Shown: in pieces, positions 24,514-32,853 of the stretch | Layout of the letters: every line of letters starts with the position of its first letter | Numbering within the stretch: position 1 is the stretch's first letter | Assembly (NCBI RefSeq): GCF_030816115.1 | Contig: NZ_JAUSXQ010000001.1 | Location: forward strand, 1,488,001 to 1,552,000 | Direction of reading: 5' to 3' | Source of the DNA: Chryseobacterium sp. W4I1 | Lineage (GTDB): Bacteria; Bacteroidota; Bacteroidia; Flavobacteriales; Weeksellaceae | Length of the DNA: 64,000 bases | Made by a program: the position numbers and the translations under genes | The notes under the pieces: generated by a model | Told to the model about the DNA's origin: nothing | The model's database searches: none | The model's input: the letters and a program-made list of their open reading frames with translations, nothing else

Positions 24514-25204
24514 CTACAGGTACTTCAACACTTCATCAATACTCTTCAGCTCCATGAAATTGTCATGTTCCAGATGATGTTCATGCTGTTCATGACTCCA
24601 TGTCACATGGTAAGGAATATGTGCTGCAAAACCGCCGATTTCCAGTACTGGCAGGATATCTGATTTAATTGAATTTCCCAGCATCAGAAAATGTTCAGGC
24701 TGACAGTCCAGATGCTTCAACAGCTTTTTGTAATCATTTTCTTTTTTATCACTCATAATTTCAATGTGGTGAAAATAGTCCTGGAGTCCCGAATTTTTCA
24801 GCTTTCGTTCCTGATCCAGCAGGTCACCTTTTGTGGCAACTACCAGCCTGTATTTTCCTTTTAAAGAATCTAGTGTTTCCGTAACTCCCTCCAATAATTC
24901 TATGGGTTTCTGCAAAAGTCCCTGACCGATCTCAATAGTCCTGTTGATCAATTGCAAAGATGCCGTGCCGCCTGAAACCCTGCTCACCGTTTCGATCATA
25001 CAAAGCATAAAACCTTTTTACCCCATAACCATAGAGATGAAGATGCTGCATTTCTGTTTTAAATAATTCCTGGGATACAGAATGTTGAGGCAGATAATCT
25101 TCAAGCAAAACACAGAATTCCTTTTCCGCTTCCTGAAAATAAGGCTCATTGATCCAAAGAGTGTCATCTGCATCAAATGCGATGGTTGTGATATGATTAT
25201 TCAT
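24514..25204 (-). pseudogene. HAD-superfamily hydrolase, frameshifted
   Basis: The N-terminal part, with the nucleophile motif AFDADDTLW, reads from the ATG at 25204 and leaves frame at about 25017. The remaining part, with motif II VVATKGD and motif IV MLGNSIKSDILP, reads in the next frame to 24514. Joined, they give a normal YjjG/phosphoglycolate-phosphatase-like protein of about 230 residues. The break is a run of five A (25015-25019 on the minus strand); with four A the reading continues YGVKGFMLCMIE. The upstream frame stops at 24932. This may be sequencing error or a recent mutation. It is divergent from the Crp/Fnr gene. Confidence 0.8.
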
Positions 25205-25259
25205 TTTAGTTTTGTATTTTTCTCCCGACAAAATTCAGTATAAAAATTCAATCAGAAAA

Positions 25260-25271
25260 GGACATTTGTCC
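25260..25271 (+). promoter_or_regulatory. Palindromic operator-like site upstream of Crp/Fnr gene
   Basis: GGACA-TT-TGTCC is a perfect palindrome 10 nt before the start codon of the Crp/Fnr gene, inside the short divergent promoter region. Autoregulation is a reasonable guess. Confidence 0.4.
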
Positions 25272-25281
25272 CGGATAAAAT

Positions 25282-25845
25282 ATGTTAAGGACCAACCAGA
25301 TATTTCTTAATTATATAGAAAACCTTTACGAAAAGAAGAAAAGTAAAGAAGAAATCGTCATAAGATCATTTTCTAAGGGAGAAAGGATGTTGACGCAAGA
25401 CGAGAAGCCTTCCAAAATAATGCTTGTTAAACAAGGAATTACCAAATGCTTTTTTACAGAAGAAAATGGGAAAGAATATATAGTTGAATTTTTAGGAAAA
25501 GGAGAAATCATCGGTGAAATAGAGCTGATCCGGAATATCCCATGTTTGTGCAGCATTGAAGCAGTAACAGAAGTTGCCGTTTATGCCGTGACTGTATCTT
25601 ATTTTCAATCTTTAATTAAAAATGATCTGACCTTGAACAATCTGCTTCTGGACGTTTTTGCAGAACGCATCATTAATACGTCCCGAAGAGCATCTTACCA
25701 GCAGTTGTATGCTGTAGAACATACTTTAGCGCAGCTTCTTGAGCTTCAAAAAGAGCAAAATATTGAGATTTCAAAGGAAGATATGGCTGCTTACCTGGGA
25801 ATTACGGTGAGAAGTCTGAATAGATCTTTGAAAAATTTAAAATAA
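25282..25845 (+). CDS. Crp/Fnr-family transcriptional regulator
   Basis: The 187-residue protein has a cyclic-nucleotide-binding-type barrel (about 25-115; VKQGITKCF, EFLGKGEIIGEIELI) and a C-terminal winged helix with EDMAAYLGITVRSLNRSLKNL. It lacks the cysteines of Fnr. The GE-xxGE-type loop resembles true Crp proteins more than the regulator at 17586-18149 does, but ligand binding is not proven. It is divergent from the HAD hydrolase; the 77-bp gap holds a palindrome GGACATTTGTCC. Confidence 0.85.
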   Translation: MLRTNQIFLNYIENLYEKKKSKEEIVIRSFSKGERMLTQDEKPSKIMLVKQGITKCFFTEENGKEYIVEFLGKGEIIGEIELIRNIPCLCSIEAVTEVAVYAVTVSYFQSLIKNDLTLNNLLLDVFAERIINTSRRASYQQLYAVEHTLAQLLELQKEQNIEISKEDMAAYLGITVRSLNRSLKNLK

Positions 25846-25932
25846 TATTGTATTGAATTTAATTTAATAGCAGATTGGAGGGGGTATTCAATGAAATTTT
25901 TTATTAATATTCATTAGCCATATTGAAATAAT

Positions 25933-25965
25933 GGGGGGGGAGTGTTTTTATTTTTGTTATTTTTG
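25933..25965 (+). promoter_or_regulatory. GNAT promoter with a poly-G tract
   Basis: A -7 element TATTTTTG (25958-25965) lies 25 nt before the ATG at 25991. A run of eight G at 25933-25940 sits where the -33 region would be, an unusual sequence in such AT-rich DNA. Confidence 0.45.
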
Positions 25966-25990
25966 TATTTGAAAAAAATTGAATTGATCA

Positions 25991-26497
25991 ATGGGAGAAA
26001 TAAAGTTCCGCAATGCGAAATTGGGTGATTTACCAAAAATTGTAGAAATATACAATTCTACGGTTGCTTCAAGAATGGTAACGGCGGATGTAGAGGAAGT
26101 TTCTGTAGAAAGCAAACAAATATGGTTTGAAGCCCATAATTCTGAGACCAGACCGCTGTGGATCGTTAAAGATCCGGAAGGACAGACAATTGGCTGGGTG
26201 AGCTTTAGTTCATTTCATGAAAGAACTGCTTACAGCGGAACAGTAGAAGTAAGTATTTATCTTGATAAAAGCTGCAGAGGAAAAGGATACGGGAAAACCA
26301 TTCTTCAATACTGTATTGAGAACGCCGGAAAATTTAAGGTTAATAATCTAGTAGCTCTTATTTTTCTGCATAATGAACCAAGCCTCAAACTCTTCAGATA
26401 CTTCGGATTTGAGGATTGGGGAATGCTTCCTAACGTAGCTGTTTTAGATGGTATAGAAAGAAGTCTGGTGATTTTAGGGAAGAGAATAGTAGCATAG
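25991..26497 (+). CDS. GNAT N-acetyltransferase (phosphinothricin-acetyltransferase-like)
   Basis: The 168-residue protein has a complete GNAT fold: N-terminal FRNAKLGDLPKIVEIYN, the central GWVSFSSFHER strand, and the acetyl-CoA motif A with the RGKGYGK loop. VALIFLHNEPSLKLFRYFGF forms motif B. The overall pattern, including the HERTAY stretch, matches the PAT/YncA subgroup that acetylates small amines such as phosphinothricin or methionine sulfoximine. The natural substrate is unknown. It is monocistronic with a strong hairpin at its end. Confidence 0.87.
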   Translation: MGEIKFRNAKLGDLPKIVEIYNSTVASRMVTADVEEVSVESKQIWFEAHNSETRPLWIVKDPEGQTIGWVSFSSFHERTAYSGTVEVSIYLDKSCRGKGYGKTILQYCIENAGKFKVNNLVALIFLHNEPSLKLFRYFGFEDWGMLPNVAVLDGIERSLVILGKRIVA

Positions 26498-26505
26498 ATA
26501 AAAAT

Positions 26506-26538
26506 TATCAGCGCGGAGCCAAAGGCTCCGCGCTGATA
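26506..26538. terminator. Perfect 15-bp GC-rich hairpin, bidirectional terminator
   Basis: TATCAGCGCGGAGCC and GGCTCCGCGCTGATA pair perfectly around loop AAA. It lies between the convergent GNAT and MATE genes; the T-rich tail is better on the minus strand (ATTTTTATC). Confidence 0.7.
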
Positions 26539-26605
26539 CTTTAATAGTGTCTTAAATTACTTTAAACAACTCTTTTATCCCGTTCTGAAGTATTGATTAC
26601 TTTTA

Positions 26606-28000
26606 TTAGTTTCCGAGTTGATCTATTGTTATAATTTCTTTTTCCTTCTGAGTGATTCTTTTGGCCGACATATTCAAAAATCGTTTTACCAGGAAAACAG
26701 CTGAAACCGTAAGTCCAAGGCCTAAAGCGATCCACATACCGAAAGCACCCATTTTTAAAGTGACACAAAGGAAATATCCTAAAGGAATTGTAATGACCCA
26801 ATACGCTATAAATGTATAGATCGATGGGATTTTCACATCCTGAATTCCTCTCAGCATTCCTAAAGCTGTTACCTGAACCCCGTCTGAAAGCTGGAATAAA
26901 GCAGCAATAATCATTAATTTTGAAGCCAGCATAATCACTTCGACTTCTTCTTTTTTGGTGAAGAAAGTAGGAAGTATATTTCTTCCCAGAATGAAAAACA
27001 GTCCGCAAATACACATAAAAATAAAGGATATTTTCAGGTTGTTGATCCCTACTTTTCTTAATTCAACAAAATTCTGTTCTCCAAGTTTTCTACCGATCAT
27101 TACCGTTGAAGCTACGCTGAATCCCACACATAAATTGAAAGTAAATGAAGCCATACTCAATGCGATTTGATGCGATGCAATGTCATGCGCTGAAATCAGT
27201 CCACAGATGAAGGCCGCTCCAGCAAAAGCAGTTACTTCGAAGAACATCTGTAAAGCGGTTGGAAGACCCAGTCTTACCATTTTATCAAACATATTTTTGG
27301 AGAAGACCTGTATTTTTAAAGAGAAATCTTTAATATACCGTCTTGTTTTTTTCTCTTTAACCAAAACAACATAAAGGAAAACCACCATGAAAATTCTGGA
27401 GATTAAAGTAGCTAAAGCTGATCCTTTCACTCCCATTTCAGGGAAAATCCATAATCCTTTGATGAAAACATAGTTCAGGACAATATTGATAATATTCGCA
27501 ATGATGGTTGCCTTGGTAACACCGATGGTATAAGACAACCCTTCAGATACTTCCCGAAGCGTCTGAAAAGCCATAAATGGGATCATACTGATTGCCATGA
27601 TGCTCAGGAAATCCACTGTATTAGGAATGATCTTTGCCGGCTGCCCTGAATGATAGAGTAGTGGCATTCCTAAAAGTAAAACTCCCATAAGAACAATTCC
27701 AACAGTCATATTAATTACAAATCCGTGGCTGAAAACAGAATTAATAGTTCCGTGATCTTGTTTGGAGTGTGCTTCAGAAACCAGCGGAGGTATGGCAAAT
27801 GAAAATCCCAGTGCCAGTACAAACGTGGAGAAAAACACAGCATTTCCCAATGAAACGGAAGCCAGCGCATCTGCACCTAAAAGTCTTCCAACAATAATAT
27901 TGTCAAAGAGATTCACCGACACCTGTCCCACCTGCGTAAGCATTACAGGAAGTGCCAGGGTCAGGCATTCTTTCGTATAGTTTTTATTTAAAAAGTTCAT
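26606..28000 (-). CDS. MATE-family efflux transporter
   Basis: MATE proteins export drugs or metabolites in exchange for sodium ions or protons. The 464-residue protein has about twelve hydrophobic helices in two related halves, with the family start LALPVMLTQVGQVSVNLFDNIIVGRLLGA and the matching second-half LGLPTALQMFFEV. The length is standard. It reads toward the GNAT gene and is followed by the 15-bp hairpin. The NorM-type versus DinF-type branch is not resolved. Confidence 0.92.
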   Translation of the reverse strand: MNFLNKNYTKECLTLALPVMLTQVGQVSVNLFDNIIVGRLLGADALASVSLGNAVFFSTFVLALGFSFAIPPLVSEAHSKQDHGTINSVFSHGFVINMTVGIVLMGVLLLGMPLLYHSGQPAKIIPNTVDFLSIMAISMIPFMAFQTLREVSEGLSYTIGVTKATIIANIINIVLNYVFIKGLWIFPEMGVKGSALATLISRIFMVVFLYVVLVKEKKTRRYIKDFSLKIQVFSKNMFDKMVRLGLPTALQMFFEVTAFAGAAFICGLISAHDIASHQIALSMASFTFNLCVGFSVASTVMIGRKLGEQNFVELRKVGINNLKISFIFMCICGLFFILGRNILPTFFTKKEEVEVIMLASKLMIIAALFQLSDGVQVTALGMLRGIQDVKIPSIYTFIAYWVITIPLGYFLCVTLKMGAFGMWIALGLGLTVSAVFLVKRFLNMSAKRITQKEKEIITIDQLGN

Positions 28001-28049
28001 AATAGTTTATAATTCATATATAGTTTAATATTTAAAATAGCCAAAAAAA

Positions 28050-28077
28050 AAATTTGCAGTAGTCTTACTGCAAATTT
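28050..28077 (-). terminator. Terminator after the sigma-54 response regulator
   Basis: AAATTTGCAGTA and TACTGCAAATTT form a perfect 12-bp stem with loop GTCT; on the minus strand a run of nine T follows. Confidence 0.85.
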
Positions 28078-28103
28078 TTATAATATATTTAATGTTACTT
28101 AAA

Positions 28104-29288
28104 TTATTTCCTTACAAAACTTGCAACATCCTCCTCAGAAACAGTGTTTCCGCCAAGAATAATTAATCTTTCCACAACATTTCTCAGTTCTCTGATATTC
28201 CCAGTCCATGAAAGAACTTTAAGCGCTTCAATCGCTTTATTATCAAATTTTTTCACAGCAGTACCGTGTTCATCGGCAATCATACCGGAAAAATGATCTA
28301 CTAGCAGACTGATATCTTCTTTTCTTTCATCCAATGGCGGAACGTAGATTTCAATCACAGAAAGCCTGTGGTAAAGATCCTCTCTGAATTTTCCTTCTTC
28401 AATTTCCTTCTGCATATTTTTGTTAGTCGCTGCAATTACTCTTACATCAACTTTTATTTCCTTATCACTTCCTACAGGAGAAACTTTGCTTTCCTGAAGT
28501 GCTCTCAATACTTTAGCCTGAGCGATAAGACTCATATCTCCAATCTCATCCAAAAAGATCGTACCTCCGTTAGCCTGTTCAAATTTTCCTTGCTTATCTT
28601 TAATAGCCCCTGTAAAAGATCCTTTTACATGTCCGAAAAGCTCAGATTCAATAAGCTCAGAAGGGATCGCGGCACAGTTTACTTCAATCATAGGACCTCT
28701 TGCGCGCTCACTTTGGTTGTGGATGGCATGGGCCACCAATTCTTTTCCGGCTCCGTTTGGACCTGTGATCAGAACTCTGGCATCAGAGGCAGCTACTTTT
28801 TCGATCATATCCTGAATTTTTTTCAAAGCAGGAGAATCACCGATCATCTGATATTTTTTGTTGACTTTTTTCTTTAACGTTTTATTTTCAGTCTGCAGGC
28901 TTTTATTCTCCAGTTTCAGACTTTCTTTAGCTAAAGCATTTTTTACGCTCGTTATCAGTCTGTTGATGTCGATAGGCTTAGAAATAAAGTCATATGCACC
29001 TTCCTTTAAACAAGATACGGCAGAATCAATATCCGCATGCCCTGAGATCATGATAAACGTAGTCTCTGGCTTTAAGAGCATACTTTGCTTTAAAAGTTCA
29101 GTTCCTGAAAGCTTAGGCATTTTAATATCGGAAATCACCAATGCGAAATCTTCTTTCTCTATCTGTTTGTAGCCTTCAAGGCCATCTTCAGCGATAACAA
29201 ATTCGTAATCGGTAAGTTCATCAGAAAGAATACTGTGTAATACTCCCGAGATTGCTTTTTCGTCTTCTACAATAAGGATTTTTTGCAT
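28104..29288 (-). CDS. Sigma-54-dependent response regulator lacking a Fis-type HTH
   Basis: NtrC-type proteins are phosphorylated on a receiver domain and then drive RNA polymerase with sigma-54. The 394-residue protein has a receiver (about 1-118; phospho-acceptor in VISDIKMPK, lysine in ISKPID) and a AAA+ domain (about 150-385). Walker A reads GPNGAGKE instead of the usual GESGTGKE, and the sigma-54 contact loop reads GSFTGA instead of GAFTGA. Walker B GTIFLDEIGDM is normal. The protein stops after the AAA+ lid, so the DNA-binding Fis helix-turn-helix is missing, a form I believe is common in Bacteroidota. A -7 element only six bases upstream implies a leaderless mRNA. The partner kinase is not in the window. 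Confidence 0.92.
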   Translation of the reverse strand: MQKILIVEDEKAISGVLHSILSDELTDYEFVIAEDGLEGYKQIEKEDFALVISDIKMPKLSGTELLKQSMLLKPETTFIMISGHADIDSAVSCLKEGAYDFISKPIDINRLITSVKNALAKESLKLENKSLQTENKTLKKKVNKKYQMIGDSPALKKIQDMIEKVAASDARVLITGPNGAGKELVAHAIHNQSERARGPMIEVNCAAIPSELIESELFGHVKGSFTGAIKDKQGKFEQANGGTIFLDEIGDMSLIAQAKVLRALQESKVSPVGSDKEIKVDVRVIAATNKNMQKEIEEGKFREDLYHRLSVIEIYVPPLDERKEDISLLVDHFSGMIADEHGTAVKKFDNKAIEALKVLSWTGNIRELRNVVERLIILGGNTVSEEDVASFVRK

Positions 29289-29293
29289 AGTTG

Positions 29294-29301
29294 CAAATTT
29301 A
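29294..29301 (-). promoter_or_regulatory. -7 element of the response regulator gene
   Basis: TAAATTTG on the minus strand lies so close to the ATG at 29288 that the transcript should start at or next to the start codon. Confidence 0.5.
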
Positions 29302-29344
29302 GATTTTTTGATTCAATTATTAGCAAAAACTATACCTAAATATA

Positions 29345-30004
29345 CTATTTTGAGTAATCCCTTCTACCGAAAATAGCAGATCCTACCCGCACAGAATTGG
29401 CACCGCATTCAATGGCATCCGGGAAATCGTCACTCATTCCCATCGATAAGGTTTCTAATGTTTGCAATTGATTTAATTCATCAAAAAGTCCTTTTAAAAT
29501 TAAAAACTCACCTTTTACCTGTTCCTTATCATCCGTAAAAGTTGCCATTCCCATCAGTCCAGTAATTTCAGCGTTTGGAAATTCTCCGTTTAGGTGCTTC
29601 TGAAATAGAGCCCTGGCTTCTGATAGATCAAGTCCGAACTTGCTTTCCTCTGCTGCAATTTTTACCTGAAGCAGTACTTTTACCGTTCTGCTGTTTTTAC
29701 CTGCTTCTTTACTGATCTCCGAAAGAAGTTTTTCAGAATCCACACTTTGTATTGTATCTATAAATGGAGCAATATATTTTACTTTATTCGTTTGCAGGTG
29801 CCCGATCAAATGCCATTGAATGTCTTTAGGAAGGAGAGGATATTTCTCCATAAGCTCCTGAACCTTATTTTCTCCAAAGACTTTCTGTCCCAGATCATAA
29901 ACCTCCTGAATGGCCTCAGCCGGATGTGTTTTTGAAACGGCTACCAATTCTACTCCTGATGGAAGCTGATTCTTTATTGCTGTGAAATTTTCTTTAATAC
30001 CCAT
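29345..30004 (-). CDS. YggS-family pyridoxal-phosphate homeostasis protein
   Basis: These single-domain proteins bind PLP on a TIM barrel and keep free PLP and some amino acid pools in balance. The 219-residue protein shows the lysine site ELVAVSKTHP (about 19-28), the motif FGENKVQE (about 43-50), WHLIGHLQTNKVK and the phosphate-binding end LSMGMSDDFPDAIECGANSVR (read from about 190), ending RVGSAIFGRRDY. The length is standard. It lies upstream of the response regulator on the same strand with a 56-nt gap. Confidence 0.95.
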   Translation of the reverse strand: MGIKENFTAIKNQLPSGVELVAVSKTHPAEAIQEVYDLGQKVFGENKVQELMEKYPLLPKDIQWHLIGHLQTNKVKYIAPFIDTIQSVDSEKLLSEISKEAGKNSRTVKVLLQVKIAAEESKFGLDLSEARALFQKHLNGEFPNAEITGLMGMATFTDDKEQVKGEFLILKGLFDELNQLQTLETLSMGMSDDFPDAIECGANSVRVGSAIFGRRDYSK

Positions 30005-30149
30005 AAATGCAAATTTCTGAATTTTATAAGCAAAAAACTAATGAATCTGTAAAATTGTTTATGTAATTTGTTGCTAGTTGCTAAGTCAATGATATTTAAT
30101 AAAGCACATCAAATCATTAATACATTTTACATAAATACAATAAATACAA

Positions 30150-31016
30150 TTAATTCAGAATCTCATTAATCTTCGGATACTGGGAGATTTTTTTAAAGAC
30201 AAACCTGTTGCTTTTCTGAAGCTTTTCAATAAAGAGATCCAGTTCGTTGATAGAATCTGCGTCCCTTAGATATTGGTCATGGGTAAGAAAAACCAGGTGT
30301 TTTGATGTCTTTTCCAGATCATTAAAAAAGATACTGTCTACCTTTTTAATCATTGCTTCATGACTTCCTTTTAAAGTCATTTTTTGAGAAGGTTTCCATT
30401 CAAGATCCCAGCCAATAACTTTATAACCTGCTTTTTTAAGGCCATTTGCTGCATTGGTGGAACTTTTTATATCGGTAATGGTAATATTGTTGAGCCTCCA
30501 GATGTTTCTGCCCGGAGTTCTTGCAATTTTATCGTAAAGCTTAAGGCTGTCTTTTGCAATATCAAAATCATGGACAACGGCATCAGCATTTTTATAAAAA
30601 TCTGTATACTTATTGTGAGCGTGGGAAAAACTATGATTGGCCAGTTCGATCAGGGGATTGCTTTTTAAAAGCTCCAGATCATCTTTTTGTCTTTTGCTTC
30701 CGTAGGCATGTTTTCCTACCAGAAAGGCAGTGGCACATACGTTTCTTTTATTCAGAATTTTAAGAAGATTTTCTGTTCCCTGATTAGGGCCATCATCAAA
30801 AGTAAGGTAAATGATTCTTTTATCAGATTCTATGTCTTCATCATCAATTTTGGGGACCGCTTTTACGGTGGGATGTTCCAGTGAGATGGTTTTTTCAAAC
30901 TCTTTCACGTCTGTTTTGCCGTTACAGCTGTTAAATACTATTGAGGCCGCACTCACCAATGCAGTCATCCCAAGAAAAGTCATGTTTTTAGACTTTTCCC
31001 CAAAGAATTTTTTCAT
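30150..31016 (-). CDS. Polysaccharide deacetylase (NodB) family lipoprotein
   Basis: This carbohydrate esterase 4 family removes acetyl groups from peptidoglycan, chitin or surface polysaccharides. The 288-residue protein has an N-terminal hydrophobic segment ending in NSC, a plausible lipobox for a Bacteroidota lipoprotein. Motif 1 is YLTFDDGPNQG (about 69-79) and motif 2, the metal histidines, is ANHSFSHAH (about 126-134). Later motifs include RTPGRN and IGWDLEWKPS. The domain covers almost the whole protein. It stands alone, divergent from the gene at 31283. Confidence 0.88.
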   Translation of the reverse strand: MKKFFGEKSKNMTFLGMTALVSAASIVFNSCNGKTDVKEFEKTISLEHPTVKAVPKIDDEDIESDKRIIYLTFDDGPNQGTENLLKILNKRNVCATAFLVGKHAYGSKRQKDDLELLKSNPLIELANHSFSHAHNKYTDFYKNADAVVHDFDIAKDSLKLYDKIARTPGRNIWRLNNITITDIKSSTNAANGLKKAGYKVIGWDLEWKPSQKMTLKGSHEAMIKKVDSIFFNDLEKTSKHLVFLTHDQYLRDADSINELDLFIEKLQKSNRFVFKKISQYPKINEILN

Positions 31017-31282
31017 AAAGATAATGGAGGTTTAGATCGTTAAAAATCGTTAAAATTGGTGCTAAAATGTTAACAAATTATATGCCATATTTTAATGATT
31101 TTTTGTTTTTTAATTTTATTTTAAGGACTTTGTTTTAGAGCATATTTGAAGTAAAATACTAAATGTGAGATTAAATTTTATTTTTCTTTAATTTTAACAT
31201 TTATAGCTATTAAATTCATCTGCTTCCTGTATTTTAATTATAGTTTCGGTATTCTTCATATATTCGGGAATTATTTGATCTG

Positions 31283-32107
31283 ATGAATCTGAAATATCTA
31301 TTTATTATTCTTACCGCTGTTAATTTATCTGCCCAGAAAATTTCCGGGACTATCTTCACCGAAAAGGAGCAGCCCATTTCAGATGCGAGGATAGGAATTG
31401 AAAATGAAGATATGGGTGATATAACCGGTAAGGATGGGAAATATCTTATTGACCTTACAAATGTGGATAAAAACAGGATCATTAAAATTGATGTGAACGG
31501 ATATCAGCCGTTTCGTATGAAAGTTTCAGATTTTGAAGCTTCGAACCATTATAATCTCTCTCTTAAGGAAAAGACGGTTGAAATTGAAAATATCAAAATT
31601 ATTCCTAAAAAATATATTCAGAAAAATTTTGGAACGAGAAATTCGAAAAGAGCCTATTGCGGATACAATTCTGATGACAAGGAGAAGGTTTTCAGAGAGT
31701 ACGCTATAAAAGTTAAAAACAACAGCAAGCTGAAGGTTAAAAAGATCAACCTTAATGTGGCTTCTTTTATTGCTGATCAGCCAATTACCCTGATTTTTGA
31801 TATTCAAAGCGCTGCAGGGGATTTTCCTGGAGAATCTATTGTAAATGAAACGCTGAAACTTTCCATCACAAAAGATGACATTCAAAATAATGCAGTTTCC
31901 TTGGATCTTAATGATAAAAATATATGGACGAATGAAGATTTCTTTGTATCTGTACGGACTTCGGATGATTTTAAAGGAAAACTTTATATAGGGGGAAATA
32001 TTTTTGCGTTTTCAAAAGCGACCTATTACAGAAATTATTTTGGAGTGTGGCAAAAGTTTTCAGCTGGTGAGCCATCCATTAACGTAGATGTTTTAATGGA
32101 AAAGTAA
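31283..32107 (+). CDS. Secreted protein with carboxypeptidase-regulatory-like domain
   Basis: The 274-residue protein has a signal peptide (MNLKYLFIILTAVNLSAQ) and then a CarboxypepD_reg-like beta-sandwich (about 20-100: ISGTIFTEKEQPISDARIGI ... GKYLIDL). This domain is widespread in Bacteroidota outer-membrane and periplasmic proteins. The remaining 170 residues are beta-rich with no domain I recognise. No TonB plug or barrel follows. The 266-nt divergent region before it is AT-rich and holds nothing clear. Confidence 0.7.
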   Translation: MNLKYLFIILTAVNLSAQKISGTIFTEKEQPISDARIGIENEDMGDITGKDGKYLIDLTNVDKNRIIKIDVNGYQPFRMKVSDFEASNHYNLSLKEKTVEIENIKIIPKKYIQKNFGTRNSKRAYCGYNSDDKEKVFREYAIKVKNNSKLKVKKINLNVASFIADQPITLIFDIQSAAGDFPGESIVNETLKLSITKDDIQNNAVSLDLNDKNIWTNEDFFVSVRTSDDFKGKLYIGGNIFAFSKATYYRNYFGVWQKFSAGEPSINVDVLMEK

Positions 32108-32113
32108 AGAATA

Positions 32114-32842
32114 TTATTCCAAAATTTTCTTCAGATAAATTGAGTTTGTAATAGCAGCAGTTCCCCAGGTATTATTGAAAAATACAAATGCTTTTCTTTC
32201 TGAATTTTTGATTTTTTTTGCCAGGTTATCAAGGAATTCCTCACTGTATTCAGATTTGTATAGAATAGGTTTTCCGTGGAGTCTGTAGTACAAAATTTCC
32301 TGATGATTAATGATAAGATCTTCAGGAAGGTTACCGGGAAAGCTTACTCCTGAAAATACAACATTTTTCTCTTTTAAAATGGTAAAAATTTTCTCCGTCC
32401 ACCAGGATTCATGTCGGAATTCAATAACATTTAAATAATTAAATTCAAGGTTAGCCAGGACGAGTCCAAGATTTTCCGGTGAATTTTTAAAAGAAGGCGG
32501 GAACTGGTATAAAAAACCAGCCAGTTTTTCTTTTAAATGAGCGTGAATATGTGAGCAGAATTCTGAAATATCGTCTTTTGCATCTTTAAGCCGTTTTTCG
32601 TGTGAAATAGCTTTAGGGATCTTGATAAAAAATCTAAAATCATCATTCGTTTCATCATGCCATTTTGTAAGCGTTTTTGCTGTTGGCTTTCTATAAAAAG
32701 TAGAATTGATCTCCACGGAATTGAAAACCTGGGAATATAATATAAGAAAGTCTTTACTTTGAGCATTTTCAGGGTATAGCGACCCTTTCCAATCGTTATT
32801 GTAAAATCCCGAGCATCCAACGTAAAGACTTCCTTTTTTCAT
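32114..32842 (-). CDS. DUF72 domain-containing protein
   Basis: The 242-residue protein covers one DUF72 TIM-barrel-like domain: LYVGCSGFYNNDWKGSLYP at the start, NSVEINSTFYRKPTAKT, the FLYQFPPSF stretch, the conserved EFRHESWW (about 139-146) and a C-terminal FFNNT. The function of DUF72 is not established; the fold suggests a hydrolase or isomerase. It is cytosolic. It starts 12 nt after the end of the P-ATPase gene on the same strand, so it is probably in the copper operon. Confidence 0.88.
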   Translation of the reverse strand: MKKGSLYVGCSGFYNNDWKGSLYPENAQSKDFLILYSQVFNSVEINSTFYRKPTAKTLTKWHDETNDDFRFFIKIPKAISHEKRLKDAKDDISEFCSHIHAHLKEKLAGFLYQFPPSFKNSPENLGLVLANLEFNYLNVIEFRHESWWTEKIFTILKEKNVVFSGVSFPGNLPEDLIINHQEILYYRLHGKPILYKSEYSEEFLDNLAKKIKNSERKAFVFFNNTWGTAAITNSIYLKKILE

Positions 32843-32853
32843 ATTCTACTAGT

